A DNA stretch of 64,000 nucleotides from Chthoniobacter sp. (GCA_021414005.1 JAIOPH010000033.1:40245-104244); one strand, 5' to 3'; counted from the stretch's first letter, positions 52,500 through 61,887 are shown. Made by a program: numbers and translations. The notes: generated from the letters alone by a model not told the origin.

Positions 52500-53744
52500 T
52501 CATGGTCGGAAGAGGCCGTGGGCGATGACTTCCGCGAAAGTGGCCTCGGTTTGATCGAGGATGCGGTCGATGGTGTAGCGCGCACGCACGGTCTCGATTC
52601 CAGCCGCAGCCACGCGCTGGGCGAGCGCGGGATTGTCGAGCACGGTTTCCATGTGCGCGGCGAGTTCGGCGGGTTCGTTCTTTCGATAGACAAACGCGGA
52701 AATTCCGGCCTCGGCTACTTCGAGGATCGAGCCATCGTCCGCGCCGATGAGCGGCGTCCCGCAGGCCATGGACTCGATGATGGTGCTGGAGAAGGGCTCG
52801 CCGTAAACCGACGAGAAAATGTAGGCCGTCGCGCTTTTCATCCGCGCGGTCACTTCCGCGCGGCTGAGCTGTCCGACAAACGCGATCCGATCACCGACTT
52901 TTTCCTGCGCGATCTGCGCGTCGATCTCCGCCTGATAATGTGGGCGGTTTGAAAGTCCGCCGAACTCAATTTTCCACGCCAGTTCCGGGCGTTTGCGCAG
53001 CAGCAGCCCGGCGGCGGCGACGACAATGTGGACGCCTTTCGTCGGATCAATGCGACCGGCGAGAAAAAACACCGGCGGCTGAGTGCGCGGGCGATCCACG
53101 TCTGGCGCGAGCGGAAAATCGATGCCTCGCGAAATGACGTAAGGATACTGCGGGTGTAGTCCTTTCCTGGCGCAGTCATCGCGCAGAAACTTGCTGACGA
53201 AAGCGATGTGCCGGTAGTCGATTTCCTGCTCCATGCGAAACCAGCGACCCGCAAACAAGCGGAGCGATAAGGCGTAGCCGGGCAGCGTGCGCGGAAGGTG
53301 GTGGAGATGCTCGGCCAGATAATTGTCGCCCGCGTGCCAGAGAATTGGAATGCCGCGACGGACGAGCGGCTCGGCCAGCGCGAGACCCACGCGGTGCAGA
53401 CCGAAATGATAGGCGAGATCGTATTCGCGCCCGGCGAGGTGTTGCTCGAGGGCCGCACGGTTTTGTCCGCCGACTTTGGTGGCGGCAATGCGCAGGGTGA
53501 TGCGCTCGACCTTGCGCCACCATGTCTTGCTCTGGCTCACCGGCACGAAACGAAAGATGCGATGCACCCAGGGCGGGTCGTTCTGCTCGCCACGAAAGGT
53601 GGGGCGGTAGCGGCTCGTGACCACGTCCAGTTCGTGACCGCGCGCGCGCAGCGCTTGGGCGAGTTGGAAAGCCCGGAGTTCAAAGCCGCCGTCGAAATCC
53701 GGCGGGCATTTATTGGTGACGAGGAGGATTCGCAGTTTTCCCAT
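52500..53744 (-). CDS. Glycosyltransferase family 4 (EPS)
   Basis: A 414-residue GT-B glycosyltransferase. The N-terminus is LRILLVTNKCPPDFDGGFELRAFQLAQALRARG, with the glycine-rich donor loop. The C-terminal half has FFLAGRIDPTKGVHIVVAAAGLL and SSVYGEPFSSTIIESMACGTPLIGADDGSILEV, with the acidic EX7E-type motif. It starts 8 bp after the beta-helix gene's end and is followed by a 68-bp gap before the MBOAT gene. It probably builds the EPS repeat unit. Confidence 0.9.
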   Translation of the reverse strand: MGKLRILLVTNKCPPDFDGGFELRAFQLAQALRARGHELDVVTSRYRPTFRGEQNDPPWVHRIFRFVPVSQSKTWWRKVERITLRIAATKVGGQNRAALEQHLAGREYDLAYHFGLHRVGLALAEPLVRRGIPILWHAGDNYLAEHLHHLPRTLPGYALSLRLFAGRWFRMEQEIDYRHIAFVSKFLRDDCARKGLHPQYPYVISRGIDFPLAPDVDRPRTQPPVFFLAGRIDPTKGVHIVVAAAGLLLRKRPELAWKIEFGGLSNRPHYQAEIDAQIAQEKVGDRIAFVGQLSRAEVTARMKSATAYIFSSVYGEPFSSTIIESMACGTPLIGADDGSILEVAEAGISAFVYRKNEPAELAAHMETVLDNPALAQRVAAAGIETVRARYTIDRILDQTEATFAEVIAHGLFRP

Positions 53745-53752
53745 GTCGTCGG

Positions 53753-55579
53753 TCAGCGGTCGGGCGGCTTGGGCCGGTCTGAGGGGCTGGCGTGGAGGGG
53801 AAAAGTTTCGCCGAGTTTGAGCGCGCCGATGTCAGAGGAAGCGGCGCGCAGATTCTTGAGTTCGACGCCGCCGCCGGCGGCAGGGCTGTTCTTGGTCAGC
53901 GTCACATCGCCGTGGAGGAGATCGGCGAGGCCGAGTTCCTTGGCGGAGCCAGCCTGCTTGCCACCGCGGCCGGCGAAAATCTCGCCAGGGCCGGAGCCTT
54001 TGGCACCCACGCCGACCACGCCATTGCCGGCAAATTCCATTCCTCCGAATTCAAAGGTGCCGTAAGCCGGCGGGACGAGTCCGCTGGCGACACAGACATT
54101 ATTGAAGAACTTGCAGTTGCGCACGCTGCGCGTGCCGAGTCCGCCAAAAGAGAAGACCGTGCCGTGGGGAAAATGGATGGTGTTGTTATAAACCACGAGT
54201 CCTTCGCCTGGCAGGGCCACGGTTTCGCGCGGCACCTCCTTCATGTGCGGGCGCTCCCAGTTTTCATCCTGCACGGCGAGGTGAAAACAACCGGGCCGCC
54301 AGTCGAGCCGCGCCCACAGCGTTTGGGCGTCCTCGCTCTGGAGGATGATATTGCGGTAAATCCACATCGGTCCCGGCCAAGGCGCGCCGTCCTCCGGTTT
54401 CCACACGAAAGGCTGAAAGGTGTCCTGAATGAGGTTCCGGTAAACGCGCAGTCCGGAGGCATGGTGCCCCGTATGGATGGCTGTCCGAATAACCCGTTCA
54501 AAACGGTTTTCGCTGACCTCGAGATCGCGACTGCTTGCCACAGATGAGGAGGAGAGACCGTTGACGACGTTGTGGATGTAGTTGCCGCGAATTCTCCAGC
54601 CCGTGCCAATTTCCAGCGCCAGACCGAGATCGTAACCTTGCGGGCCACTGCGGCGATGCTGCCAGTACAAGGCGGGCAGTTTCACCTTTTCCGTGGAGGC
54701 GCGGGCGACCACTTCCTTCACATCCTCGTAAGCCGGGTACTGAGTGAAATTGCAGCTCTCGATTAGCACGTCGTTGGTGCGACGGGCGTCGGCCTTGCTG
54801 GCGGGTCGTCCGGCCACGCCGGTGCGGCACCCAAGAAACCAGCATTGGCGCACGGTGACGTTGTCGGCTTGGGCAAAGACGCCGGCCAAAGCGGGCGTCT
54901 CGAAGGTGAAGCCTTCGAGAACGACGTAAGACGGACCTTCGCCAAGCACCGTCCATGCGGCGTTTTCCACCGTGGCGGCATTCGTGCGCCCGCTGCCAGC
55001 GGGCGATACTTTCATCGTGCGTTTATTCGGGTCGGGCGCGCCGTACACCGCGCTGGTGTGCAGTCGCACGTAGAGCATGCCGGTGCCTGCGTCGTAGGCG
55101 AAACCGTGCGCCGGTCCGGGAATGCCGCCATCAAGGGTGAAGGACTTCAGCGCCTTGAGGCTCGGGTAGGCGAAAAGGTCCGTCTCATCGCACAACACGC
55201 GCGCCGGAGCGTGGTCGAGAGCGATCGAGAAAAGCTGCGGCTGCTTTTCCACCGGCGTCCACTTTTTCTCGCCAGAGCGAATGCCGGGATCGGCTCCAGA
55301 AATGATGACGCGATTTTTCGCCAGCTTGTCGGCGGCGAAACGGATCGGCTGCTCGGCCGTGCCCGCTTTCGCGAGCGAGACCTGCTCAAAGTAAACGCCC
55401 TCATGCACGATGATCGAGTCGCCCGGTGCGATCTGCTTGGCGGCGTGAGTGAGCGTTTTCCAAGAGGTCTTTACCGTTTTGCCGTCAGCGGCATTGTCTC
55501 CGGCTTTGGCGTCCACGTGCCACTCGGCTGCGGAGGCCAGCAAGGGGAGGCTGGCCAGAATGAAGAAGGTGGTTTTCAT
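53753..55579 (-). CDS. Exported right-handed beta-helix protein (EPS locus)
   Basis: A 608-residue protein with a signal peptide (MKTTFFILASLPLLASA). It opens EWHVDAKAGDNAADGKTVKTSWKTLTHAAKQIAPGDSI, a pattern of DUF1565-type parallel beta-helix proteins. Coil-like repeats follow (VRQCWFLGCRTGVAG, RGNYIHNVVNGLSSSSV, VSENRFERVIRTAIHTGHH and NCKFFNNVCVASGLV). Such folds occur in pectate lyases, C5-epimerases and polysaccharide-modifying proteins. I cannot identify catalytic residues. Its place between the flippase and a glycosyltransferase suggests processing of the polymer in the periplasm. Start 55579 begins the signal peptide. Confidence 0.8.
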   Translation of the reverse strand: MKTTFFILASLPLLASAAEWHVDAKAGDNAADGKTVKTSWKTLTHAAKQIAPGDSIIVHEGVYFEQVSLAKAGTAEQPIRFAADKLAKNRVIISGADPGIRSGEKKWTPVEKQPQLFSIALDHAPARVLCDETDLFAYPSLKALKSFTLDGGIPGPAHGFAYDAGTGMLYVRLHTSAVYGAPDPNKRTMKVSPAGSGRTNAATVENAAWTVLGEGPSYVVLEGFTFETPALAGVFAQADNVTVRQCWFLGCRTGVAGRPASKADARRTNDVLIESCNFTQYPAYEDVKEVVARASTEKVKLPALYWQHRRSGPQGYDLGLALEIGTGWRIRGNYIHNVVNGLSSSSVASSRDLEVSENRFERVIRTAIHTGHHASGLRVYRNLIQDTFQPFVWKPEDGAPWPGPMWIYRNIILQSEDAQTLWARLDWRPGCFHLAVQDENWERPHMKEVPRETVALPGEGLVVYNNTIHFPHGTVFSFGGLGTRSVRNCKFFNNVCVASGLVPPAYGTFEFGGMEFAGNGVVGVGAKGSGPGEIFAGRGGKQAGSAKELGLADLLHGDVTLTKNSPAAGGGVELKNLRAASSDIGALKLGETFPLHASPSDRPKPPDR

Positions 55580-55621
55580 GATATTGGGCATGGGAGTAAC
55601 GACTTTCATTTCCGGAGTGCA

Positions 55622-57676
55622 TTATGGGTGGCTGGGCTGAATCGCGGAACCGCCACGACGTTTGATCAAGTTGAATACCTTATCCCGCCAAGGTTCGCCT
55701 TCCGCTCCAAGGAAGAAGCGTGGGAGGGCCGCCGCCAATAGCAGAGTGGGGAGAAGCATGAGCAGGCTCACGGCTACGAGCACGATAACCGGCGATAGAC
55801 CCTGACCTCGCAGGCTGGAGGTGGCCAGCCAGCCCAGCCCCCCCACCACACTCGTCAGCCGCAGAGCCGGGAGGTGCGCGGCGAGGAAGTCGCGCCAGCG
55901 CATGTGAATCATCCGCAGGCTCATGGCCGACATGATGAGGAAGCAAATGGTGATGGCGACCAGCACTCCGGCGCACACCCCGGGAATGCCCCACGGTAAT
56001 CCCGCCGCCGCCAATCCCACCACGGCGACGCCATAGTAAACTTGCGACAGCGCGAGCTGATAGACCTGTCCTTTGGCCCGCACCACCGAACTGCTCAGCT
56101 TCATGCTCGTGCGAAAGAGCAGGACGACGGAAAAAATCTGGAGCGGAAAGCTCACCTCGCCCCACTTAGGCCCGAGCAGAATCGCGACCATCTCCGGCGC
56201 GAGCAGGTAGATCATGGCGCTGGCTGGCAGCATGACCAGCGCGAGGAGTGAGGTGCCTTGCGTGTACACTTGGGCGAGGCGGGTATCGCTGTCCTGAACT
56301 TTGGCCATGGCGGGAAAGAGGACTTTGTCGAGGACGTTGCCCATCAGCGCGGCCGGCGCGGTCATGAGTTGGTAGGCGCGGCTGTAAACGCCAAGCGCCT
56401 CCGCGCCAAGCCAGCGGCCCACGACAAAGTTGTCGCCGTTGGTGCCTACGTAATTCGCGAGGCGCGAGAGCGTAAGTCCGCTGCCAAAATGCAGCAGCTC
56501 GTGAAGCGCGCCATTTTCCCAGCGCCAACCTGGACGAGAGGGGTGGTAGCAAATCACCAGTACACTTTTCACGATGGTCTGGCCGATTTGGGCCCAGACG
56601 AGCGCCCAAGCTCCGTGCCCGGTCCACGCCAGCGGGATGCCGACGGCGCACAAACCGACCGCCGAGGAGATGACCTCGATGCGGGCCAGCACGTCGAAAC
56701 GCATGGCGCGCTGGAGGCAAGATTCCGAGACGACGGCCAGTCCGGCGATGGGAAAAATGACCGACAGACCGCGGAGCAGATCAGCCAGTTCATTGATGCG
56801 AAAGAGCGCGGCGAAAAGTGGTGCGCCCAGCCACACGGCCAATCCCACCAGCACGCCGAGCAGCACGGAACAATGAAATGCGGCGGTGTGGTGAGCCGGC
56901 TTGAGATCCGTGCGCTGGACGAGGGCTGGCCCGACTCCGAGCTGGGAAAACATGGTGGAGATCCCGACCACGACCATCGCGGCACCGGCGTCGCCATAAT
57001 CTTTCGGGGTCAACAGGCGCGCCATGATCGAGAGGACACCGAACTGGAGTAAGAACCGCGCGCCGGCCTCGCCTCCGGCCCAGAGCAGACCGTGCTTGGT
57101 TTTCTGACGCAGCGTCTTGGCTTTCGGGACCGGCTTGCTGGGAGAGGGGAGGGGTTGTGGTTCGGGCTGGGCTTTCCGACTGCTCAGGTGGTCCAGGTGC
57201 TCCGCGAGTTCTTTTTCCACCACGCCCAGTTGGATACAGGAGGCATCCAATGCGTCCGCATGTTGCATCAGTGCTGTGCGCGCCTTGCGCTCATTCGAAA
57301 GCTCCTCGCGGGCTTCCGCCAACTCCGTCTGAAAACGCAAGGCTTCCGCCCGGAGCCGCCTAAACTCGCTCGCCATCGCCCGGCTTTCCGTGCGCAAGCA
57401 GTTCACTTCGGCGAGCGCGCCCTCCCGCTCCACGCGCAGTTGCGCCACCTTGTCCAGCGTTGAAGTCAATCTCTGGTCAACCTCGGATTTGGGTTCTTCC
57501 GACGCTGAGCGCTGGCTCCCGCCAATCGGAGGGATGGCAGTGCTTTTCGCAGGAATAACCAACTGACGGTGGCACGTCGGACACTCGATTTGCAGACCGG
57601 TCGCCGATGCATCCGCCGCGAGACTTTGGGCACACTCGGGGCAGCAAAAGCTGATTTCGGCGATCAGTTCACTCAT
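55622..57676 (-). CDS. Wzx-type polysaccharide flippase with zinc-ribbon/coiled-coil N-terminus
   Basis: A 684-residue protein that seems to be a fusion. Residues 1-40 form a zinc ribbon with C12-C15 and C32-C35. A polar linker and coiled coil (about 60-165, e.g. LTSTLDKVAQLRVEREGALAEVNCLRTESRA and FQTELAEAREELSNERKARTAL) follow, then about 12-14 membrane helices of a polysaccharide transporter (MATE/PST superfamily), from GLLWAGGEAGARFLLQFGVLSIMARLL onward. The flippase part moves lipid-linked repeats across the inner membrane. The N-terminal 190 residues are unusual for the family, whose members normally start at the first membrane helix; a frameshift or mis-start seems unlikely because reading is continuous. 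The added part may bind zinc, nucleic acid or another EPS protein. Confidence 0.85.
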   Translation of the reverse strand: MSELIAEISFCCPECAQSLAADASATGLQIECPTCHRQLVIPAKSTAIPPIGGSQRSASEEPKSEVDQRLTSTLDKVAQLRVEREGALAEVNCLRTESRAMASEFRRLRAEALRFQTELAEAREELSNERKARTALMQHADALDASCIQLGVVEKELAEHLDHLSSRKAQPEPQPLPSPSKPVPKAKTLRQKTKHGLLWAGGEAGARFLLQFGVLSIMARLLTPKDYGDAGAAMVVVGISTMFSQLGVGPALVQRTDLKPAHHTAAFHCSVLLGVLVGLAVWLGAPLFAALFRINELADLLRGLSVIFPIAGLAVVSESCLQRAMRFDVLARIEVISSAVGLCAVGIPLAWTGHGAWALVWAQIGQTIVKSVLVICYHPSRPGWRWENGALHELLHFGSGLTLSRLANYVGTNGDNFVVGRWLGAEALGVYSRAYQLMTAPAALMGNVLDKVLFPAMAKVQDSDTRLAQVYTQGTSLLALVMLPASAMIYLLAPEMVAILLGPKWGEVSFPLQIFSVVLLFRTSMKLSSSVVRAKGQVYQLALSQVYYGVAVVGLAAAGLPWGIPGVCAGVLVAITICFLIMSAMSLRMIHMRWRDFLAAHLPALRLTSVVGGLGWLATSSLRGQGLSPVIVLVAVSLLMLLPTLLLAAALPRFFLGAEGEPWRDKVFNLIKRRGGSAIQPSHP

Positions 57677-57700
57677 CTGTGCTTTCGCCGTCCGGGAGCG

Positions 57701-59833
57701 TCAGGTGCCATAGACCCCGGCGCTCGAGTAGTTTCCAACATCGTAATAGTAGTAGTTGGCCAGGCGTGCGGGGAGACGATTGAGGATGAATCCGGCGGGG
57801 GCGGCACCGACCCCATCCAGCAGTTGCAGCGCGCGGAGCAGGGTTCGGCTGGAGGTCTTGCGGGCGCGGACAACGAAGGCGGTGGCATCGGCGTGCTTGA
57901 CGATGAGCAAAGTGTCGCTCACGGCGTTGATGGGCGCGGTATCTAGGATAATGCGGTCGAACTTTTCCCGCGCCACGTGGAGGAGTTTGGCGAAGCGCTC
58001 GTCCGCAAGGAGTTCGAGCGGGCTGGCGTTCCGGTTGCCGGCAGGCATGAAGCTCAGGCCGCTCACCCGGGTGCCGTGGCAGGCTTCTTCGAAGGTCGCC
58101 TTGCCGCTAAGGACATCGCTTAAGCCGCTGGCTTGCGCCGGCGTGGAAAAACTTTTGCCAAGGCCGGGTTTCCGGAGATCGGCGTCAATAATGAGGGTGC
58201 GCAACTGCTGTTGGGCGAGGGAAGTGGCGTAGTTGGCGGCACAGAAGCTCTTGCCTTCAGCCGGAATCGCGCTGGTGAAAAGGATCACCGTGGGCGCGCC
58301 ATCGGGTAGCAGCGAAATTGCCGTTCGGAGGCTGCGAAAGGCCTCCGCCTGACGAGAAGACGGTTCGTCCACCAGCATGAGCGGAGAACCTTCTGTCTTG
58401 CGGAGCTTTTTGGACTCGACCTCCGGCACGGTGGTGAGGGCCGGGAGTTCCAGCACGCTTTCCGCCTGATCGAGAGAACGAATGGTTGAGTCGAAGGCTT
58501 GCTGAAGAATAATCAGCGCCAGCGCCCCACCGATTCCAGCCACGAACGCGAGCCCGAGAATGAGCGGGATTTTCGGTTTGCTCGGATCTTTTGGCGGCAG
58601 GGGTTCCTGCACGACACGGATGTTGCTCTTCTCGAGGCCTTCGGAAAGCTTGGTTTCCTTGGCGCGCGCCAGCACCGACTCGTAGAGCAGTTTATCGGAA
58701 TCCACCTGCCGCCGGAGTTCGTCGTAGCCGATGGCGATGCGGCTGAGTTCGACTCCGCCCTTTTGCTGTTCTTGCAAAGCGACCTTGAGCTTCTCCTCGG
58801 TTTCCTTGGCTCCCTGATAGCTGTTTAGGACGATGCTTGCACCCTTCCGCGCGGCGCGATCCAGAGTCTCCCTCAAACTGCGCAACTCGTTGTTGGTCTG
58901 AATGTATTTGGGGTGCAGCTCCAAGTAGCGCTTCTTGATCTGGGAAAACTCCGATTCCTTGGCTGTAATGAGTTTCAGTGCGTCCTGCACATCGAGCAGC
59001 GCGGAGATACTTTGCACAGCGAGCAATTCTTCAACGGGAGCGGTCTGCGCTTTGCGCAAAGTCGGGAGATCGGATTCGATTTTGATGCGGTTGCTGCGGG
59101 CTTCCTCAAGTTTCAGGTTGAGTTGCTTCAAGTAGTCCGTAGTGACGTTTTGCTTCTCGTCGAGCGAGACAGTGCCATGTTCCTCGCGGTATGCTTGCAG
59201 CGCTTGTTCGGACTTGCCTAGCCGATCCTTTAACTCCGCCGCCTGCTTGCGAAGGAAGTCATTAGCCATCAAAGTCATCCTGTTATTCTGCTCAAAGTAG
59301 GTTTTTACGTACTCGTCGATCATCGAACGGGCGACCTTGGCCGCGCGTTCGGGATCGGTGCTGTCAAAGTTGATCTCGATCGAGCGGGAGCCGCGTTTGA
59401 GTTTGGCTTCCGACTTACGCTGCATGATGTCCGCCAGTTCGGCATCCGTTTTGGGAGGTCCTCCGGGCGCGGGCTTGAAAGCAGACTCCACCTTTTCCAA
59501 GTCATTCAATCTCGCGACGCGGACGAGCAACGAGTTACTGCTGAACGCTCCTTCCACGCTCTTCAGCGCGATATCGGACTTGTAATTCTCCGAATCGACG
59601 GACTGGATGTTGATGACCTTGGCATCATCCTCGGCCACCTGAACAATAGCCTGCGCGGTGTAAACTGGTTTCTTGATGACCAGATAGGCTCCGGCGAGCC
59701 CCAGCGTAGCGAGCAGGCAGAGGGCGATGATCCACCACTTTTCTCTCACGGCAAAAAGCCACGCCTGAAGGTCGATGGCTTTGGTTTCGTCAGACATGAG
59801 TTGGGCGGACTTGGTGTTGCGGCGGGTGCTCAT
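57701..59833 (-). CDS. Wzc-like polysaccharide co-polymerase and tyrosine autokinase
   Basis: A 710-residue inner-membrane protein. A Wzz domain (about 30-180) with two membrane helices (about 28-48 and near 450) brackets a long periplasmic coiled region. The cytoplasmic BY-kinase domain has Walker A SAIPAEGKSFCAANYAT, Walker A' LIIDADLRKPG and Walker B DRIILDTAPI. The C-terminus is a Tyr cluster (LANYYYYDVGNYSSAGVYG), the phosphorylated tail of this family. It controls chain length and export in Wzx/Wzy-dependent EPS synthesis, together with the Wza-like protein 4 bp upstream in the operon. No separate phosphatase (Wzb) gene was seen. ATG 59833 was chosen over ATG 59797. Confidence 0.92.
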   Translation of the reverse strand: MSTRRNTKSAQLMSDETKAIDLQAWLFAVREKWWIIALCLLATLGLAGAYLVIKKPVYTAQAIVQVAEDDAKVINIQSVDSENYKSDIALKSVEGAFSSNSLLVRVARLNDLEKVESAFKPAPGGPPKTDAELADIMQRKSEAKLKRGSRSIEINFDSTDPERAAKVARSMIDEYVKTYFEQNNRMTLMANDFLRKQAAELKDRLGKSEQALQAYREEHGTVSLDEKQNVTTDYLKQLNLKLEEARSNRIKIESDLPTLRKAQTAPVEELLAVQSISALLDVQDALKLITAKESEFSQIKKRYLELHPKYIQTNNELRSLRETLDRAARKGASIVLNSYQGAKETEEKLKVALQEQQKGGVELSRIAIGYDELRRQVDSDKLLYESVLARAKETKLSEGLEKSNIRVVQEPLPPKDPSKPKIPLILGLAFVAGIGGALALIILQQAFDSTIRSLDQAESVLELPALTTVPEVESKKLRKTEGSPLMLVDEPSSRQAEAFRSLRTAISLLPDGAPTVILFTSAIPAEGKSFCAANYATSLAQQQLRTLIIDADLRKPGLGKSFSTPAQASGLSDVLSGKATFEEACHGTRVSGLSFMPAGNRNASPLELLADERFAKLLHVAREKFDRIILDTAPINAVSDTLLIVKHADATAFVVRARKTSSRTLLRALQLLDGVGAAPAGFILNRLPARLANYYYYDVGNYSSAGVYGT

Positions 59834-59837
59834 GTGG

Positions 59838-60440
59838 TTAAAAAATGCTCTGGGCGACGGTGATGGTGTCTCCGGGGAGAATTTCAAACGCCTGAGCTCC
59901 GCCTTTGGCCGCCTGCTCCTTGCCATTGATCTGCATGACCGTGTCTTTCCCGTTCACCCGGCGCTTAATAACGATCTTCGCCGGATTGGCGATTTTGGAA
60001 TATCCGCCGGCTAGGCCAATCGCCTGCAGGAGGTCGAGTGGGCCCTGATGGGGAAACTCAAACGTCCCGCCCTTTTGGACTTCGCCGATGACCGTAACGA
60101 AGCGCTTGGCAAACTCCTCGACGCCGACTGTAACTTGCGGGTTTACAAGGTAGCCTTTGGCAAAGCGCGATCGGATGATCTGCGCGGCATCGTCCACGGA
60201 CTTTCCACCCACTTTAACAGAACCAATGAGCGGCACGGAGATGGTGCCGTCATTGCCCACACGGGCCTTGGTGGCGAGATCGTCTTCCTGAAAGACGGTG
60301 ACGGACACCAAATCATTGGGCGCGAGAAGATAGTTATTCTGCTGCGCCCAACTGACGGGCACGGCCAGACAGGTTAAAAGCAACAATGCTCCCGAAGTGC
60401 AGGCACTCCGGACAAACGTTCGCGCGGTATATTTTCCCAT
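59838..60440 (-). CDS. Wza-like polysaccharide export protein
   Basis: A 200-residue exported protein with a signal peptide (about 1-32, ending AVPVSWAQ). The Poly_export domain reads NYLLAPNDLVSVTVFQEDDLATKARVGNDGTISVPLIG, followed by a SLBB-like domain (RFVTVIGEVQKGGTFEFPHQGPLDLLQAIGLAGGYSK). No lipobox is seen, and the protein is short (about half of E. coli Wza), lacking the C-terminal amphipathic helix that forms the outer-membrane pore. Export through the outer membrane may therefore rely on the barrel protein encoded just upstream in the operon. Confidence 0.9.
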   Translation of the reverse strand: MGKYTARTFVRSACTSGALLLLTCLAVPVSWAQQNNYLLAPNDLVSVTVFQEDDLATKARVGNDGTISVPLIGSVKVGGKSVDDAAQIIRSRFAKGYLVNPQVTVGVEEFAKRFVTVIGEVQKGGTFEFPHQGPLDLLQAIGLAGGYSKIANPAKIVIKRRVNGKDTVMQINGKEQAAKGGAQAFEILPGDTITVAQSIF

Positions 60441-60488
60441 AGAAAGATGCCTGCCAAGCAGGATGACTGCCCTAGGGGGAGATGACGC

Positions 60489-61835
60489 TTAAAAGAAAGC
60501 GTTGAACTGCAGATAGACGGTGGTCTCTGAAAAGTCGTTTTTGATGGAGGTCGAGTCATTCCGCCGGAACTCCGCCCCGACTTCGCAGCTCAGCCAAGTC
60601 GTCACGTCCATGCCGACGCTGGGATGAATGTAGAAAATGTCGTCGGACCGCTCTGTGGACGAGTTGAAATAATCATAGCTTACATGCTGATAGCCACTGG
60701 CTAGGACGACATAAAACCGCCTGCTGAACCGCTGCCGAATTTGCCCCTCGATACCCGTGACTTCGTAGTTGGCGGGACTGGCGCTGGCGGATGTAATGGT
60801 GCGGCGAAAACCCTGGAGGAATACAGACGTTCCATCGAAAGGGGAGTAGGTGACGCCGGCACTGAAAAGGCCATTGGTCTCATTGGAGAAACCCCGGATG
60901 TCGCGAAACTCAACACCCGCAGAAATGTCGAAACGAATCTTCTCCGTAGCCCGATACCGCAGACGTGCGGAAACCTGTTCATAGCTCTGACTCGGCCCGC
61001 GGCTCAGATCCACGTAGCCGTAGGCAAAACCCAGGCCGAGGGTGATTTTCGGCCGCACCTGATAGTTCATCCACGCCTGGCCGCGATACTCCACGGAGTC
61101 CACCCGGTCACCGGCGTAGTCGCGCACATAGTCATAGAAATTCAACTCGAACGAGGTCTTCGGGCTGTAGTCGTATTTGCTCGTGAGAGCACCGGTAAAC
61201 AAATGCCGCTCCACGCGCTCGCCGAGGTCCACGTCCGGCAGATTCATCGTCTGAAAGCGCGCCTTCAGGCCGATGGTCAGGCGCTTCCACTCATACTTCC
61301 CGGCGAGGGTCAGGTCGTTGTCAAAAGTGTTTTCACCGGTGTTATCAGCGAAGAGCGTGACGCTGGGAACATAGTGGACAAAGATGTAGTTTTCCGCATC
61401 GGCCACATCCGACCGTTCTGGATTAAAACGCGTTTCATAACTGCCGAGGCTCGCCAACTCATCGCGAAACTCCCCCCGACCAATGGCCACACCCGGCGCG
61501 ATTGTGAAGATGAAGTCCGCCTCCTCGTTTTCGTGGCTGATGAAAATGTTGCTGTCGTAAGTCGCGGTCGCGGTTCCATGCAACACGAACTTCCACGGAT
61601 GTTTGTCGATTGCCGGCTCGAGCGACATAGCTTCTGCGGCATCCGGAAAGAGCGTGATCGTATCCAGTACCGGGGCCGGCGTCATCGGCAGCATCGGTGC
61701 CGGATCGCTCAGGCGTGTGGGCCGGTCCAGGATCGGCTCTGGCTCCTGGGCGAGGACGGCACTCGCCGCCAAAAGCAGACTGGCCGAGGCCAGACGGGTG
61801 ATTTTCGTGATGCGGAAACGGGTCATGGCCTTCAT
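60489..61835 (-). CDS. Outer-membrane beta-barrel protein, first gene of EPS operon
   Basis: A 448-residue protein with a signal peptide (about 1-29) and a long series of amphipathic beta strands ending in a terminal Phe (VYLQFNAFF). Strand-like segments include WKFVLHGTATATYDSNIFI, GKYEWKRLTIGLKARFQTM, SFELNFYDYVRDYAG and ITLGLGFAYGYVDLS. It resembles barrel proteins (BBP2-like) that accompany exosortase or EPS loci. Because the Wza-like protein lacks its usual pore helix, this barrel may be the outer-membrane exit for the polymer. ATG 61835 begins the signal peptide; ATG 61826 is an alternative. Confidence 0.78.
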   Translation of the reverse strand: MKAMTRFRITKITRLASASLLLAASAVLAQEPEPILDRPTRLSDPAPMLPMTPAPVLDTITLFPDAAEAMSLEPAIDKHPWKFVLHGTATATYDSNIFISHENEEADFIFTIAPGVAIGRGEFRDELASLGSYETRFNPERSDVADAENYIFVHYVPSVTLFADNTGENTFDNDLTLAGKYEWKRLTIGLKARFQTMNLPDVDLGERVERHLFTGALTSKYDYSPKTSFELNFYDYVRDYAGDRVDSVEYRGQAWMNYQVRPKITLGLGFAYGYVDLSRGPSQSYEQVSARLRYRATEKIRFDISAGVEFRDIRGFSNETNGLFSAGVTYSPFDGTSVFLQGFRRTITSASASPANYEVTGIEGQIRQRFSRRFYVVLASGYQHVSYDYFNSSTERSDDIFYIHPSVGMDVTTWLSCEVGAEFRRNDSTSIKNDFSETTVYLQFNAFF

Positions 61836-61887
61836 CGGCGGCGGGGAATAGCTTAAGGTTGGTGGGAACGTCAACGGATTTCTGAGA

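Noticed and set aside
49692..55579. Alginate biosynthesis cluster
   Set aside because: AlgI-like and beta-helix genes are present, but there is no Alg8/Alg44 polymerase or GDP-mannose dehydrogenase, while flippase, polymerase and tyrosine-kinase genes indicate the Wzx/Wzy route.
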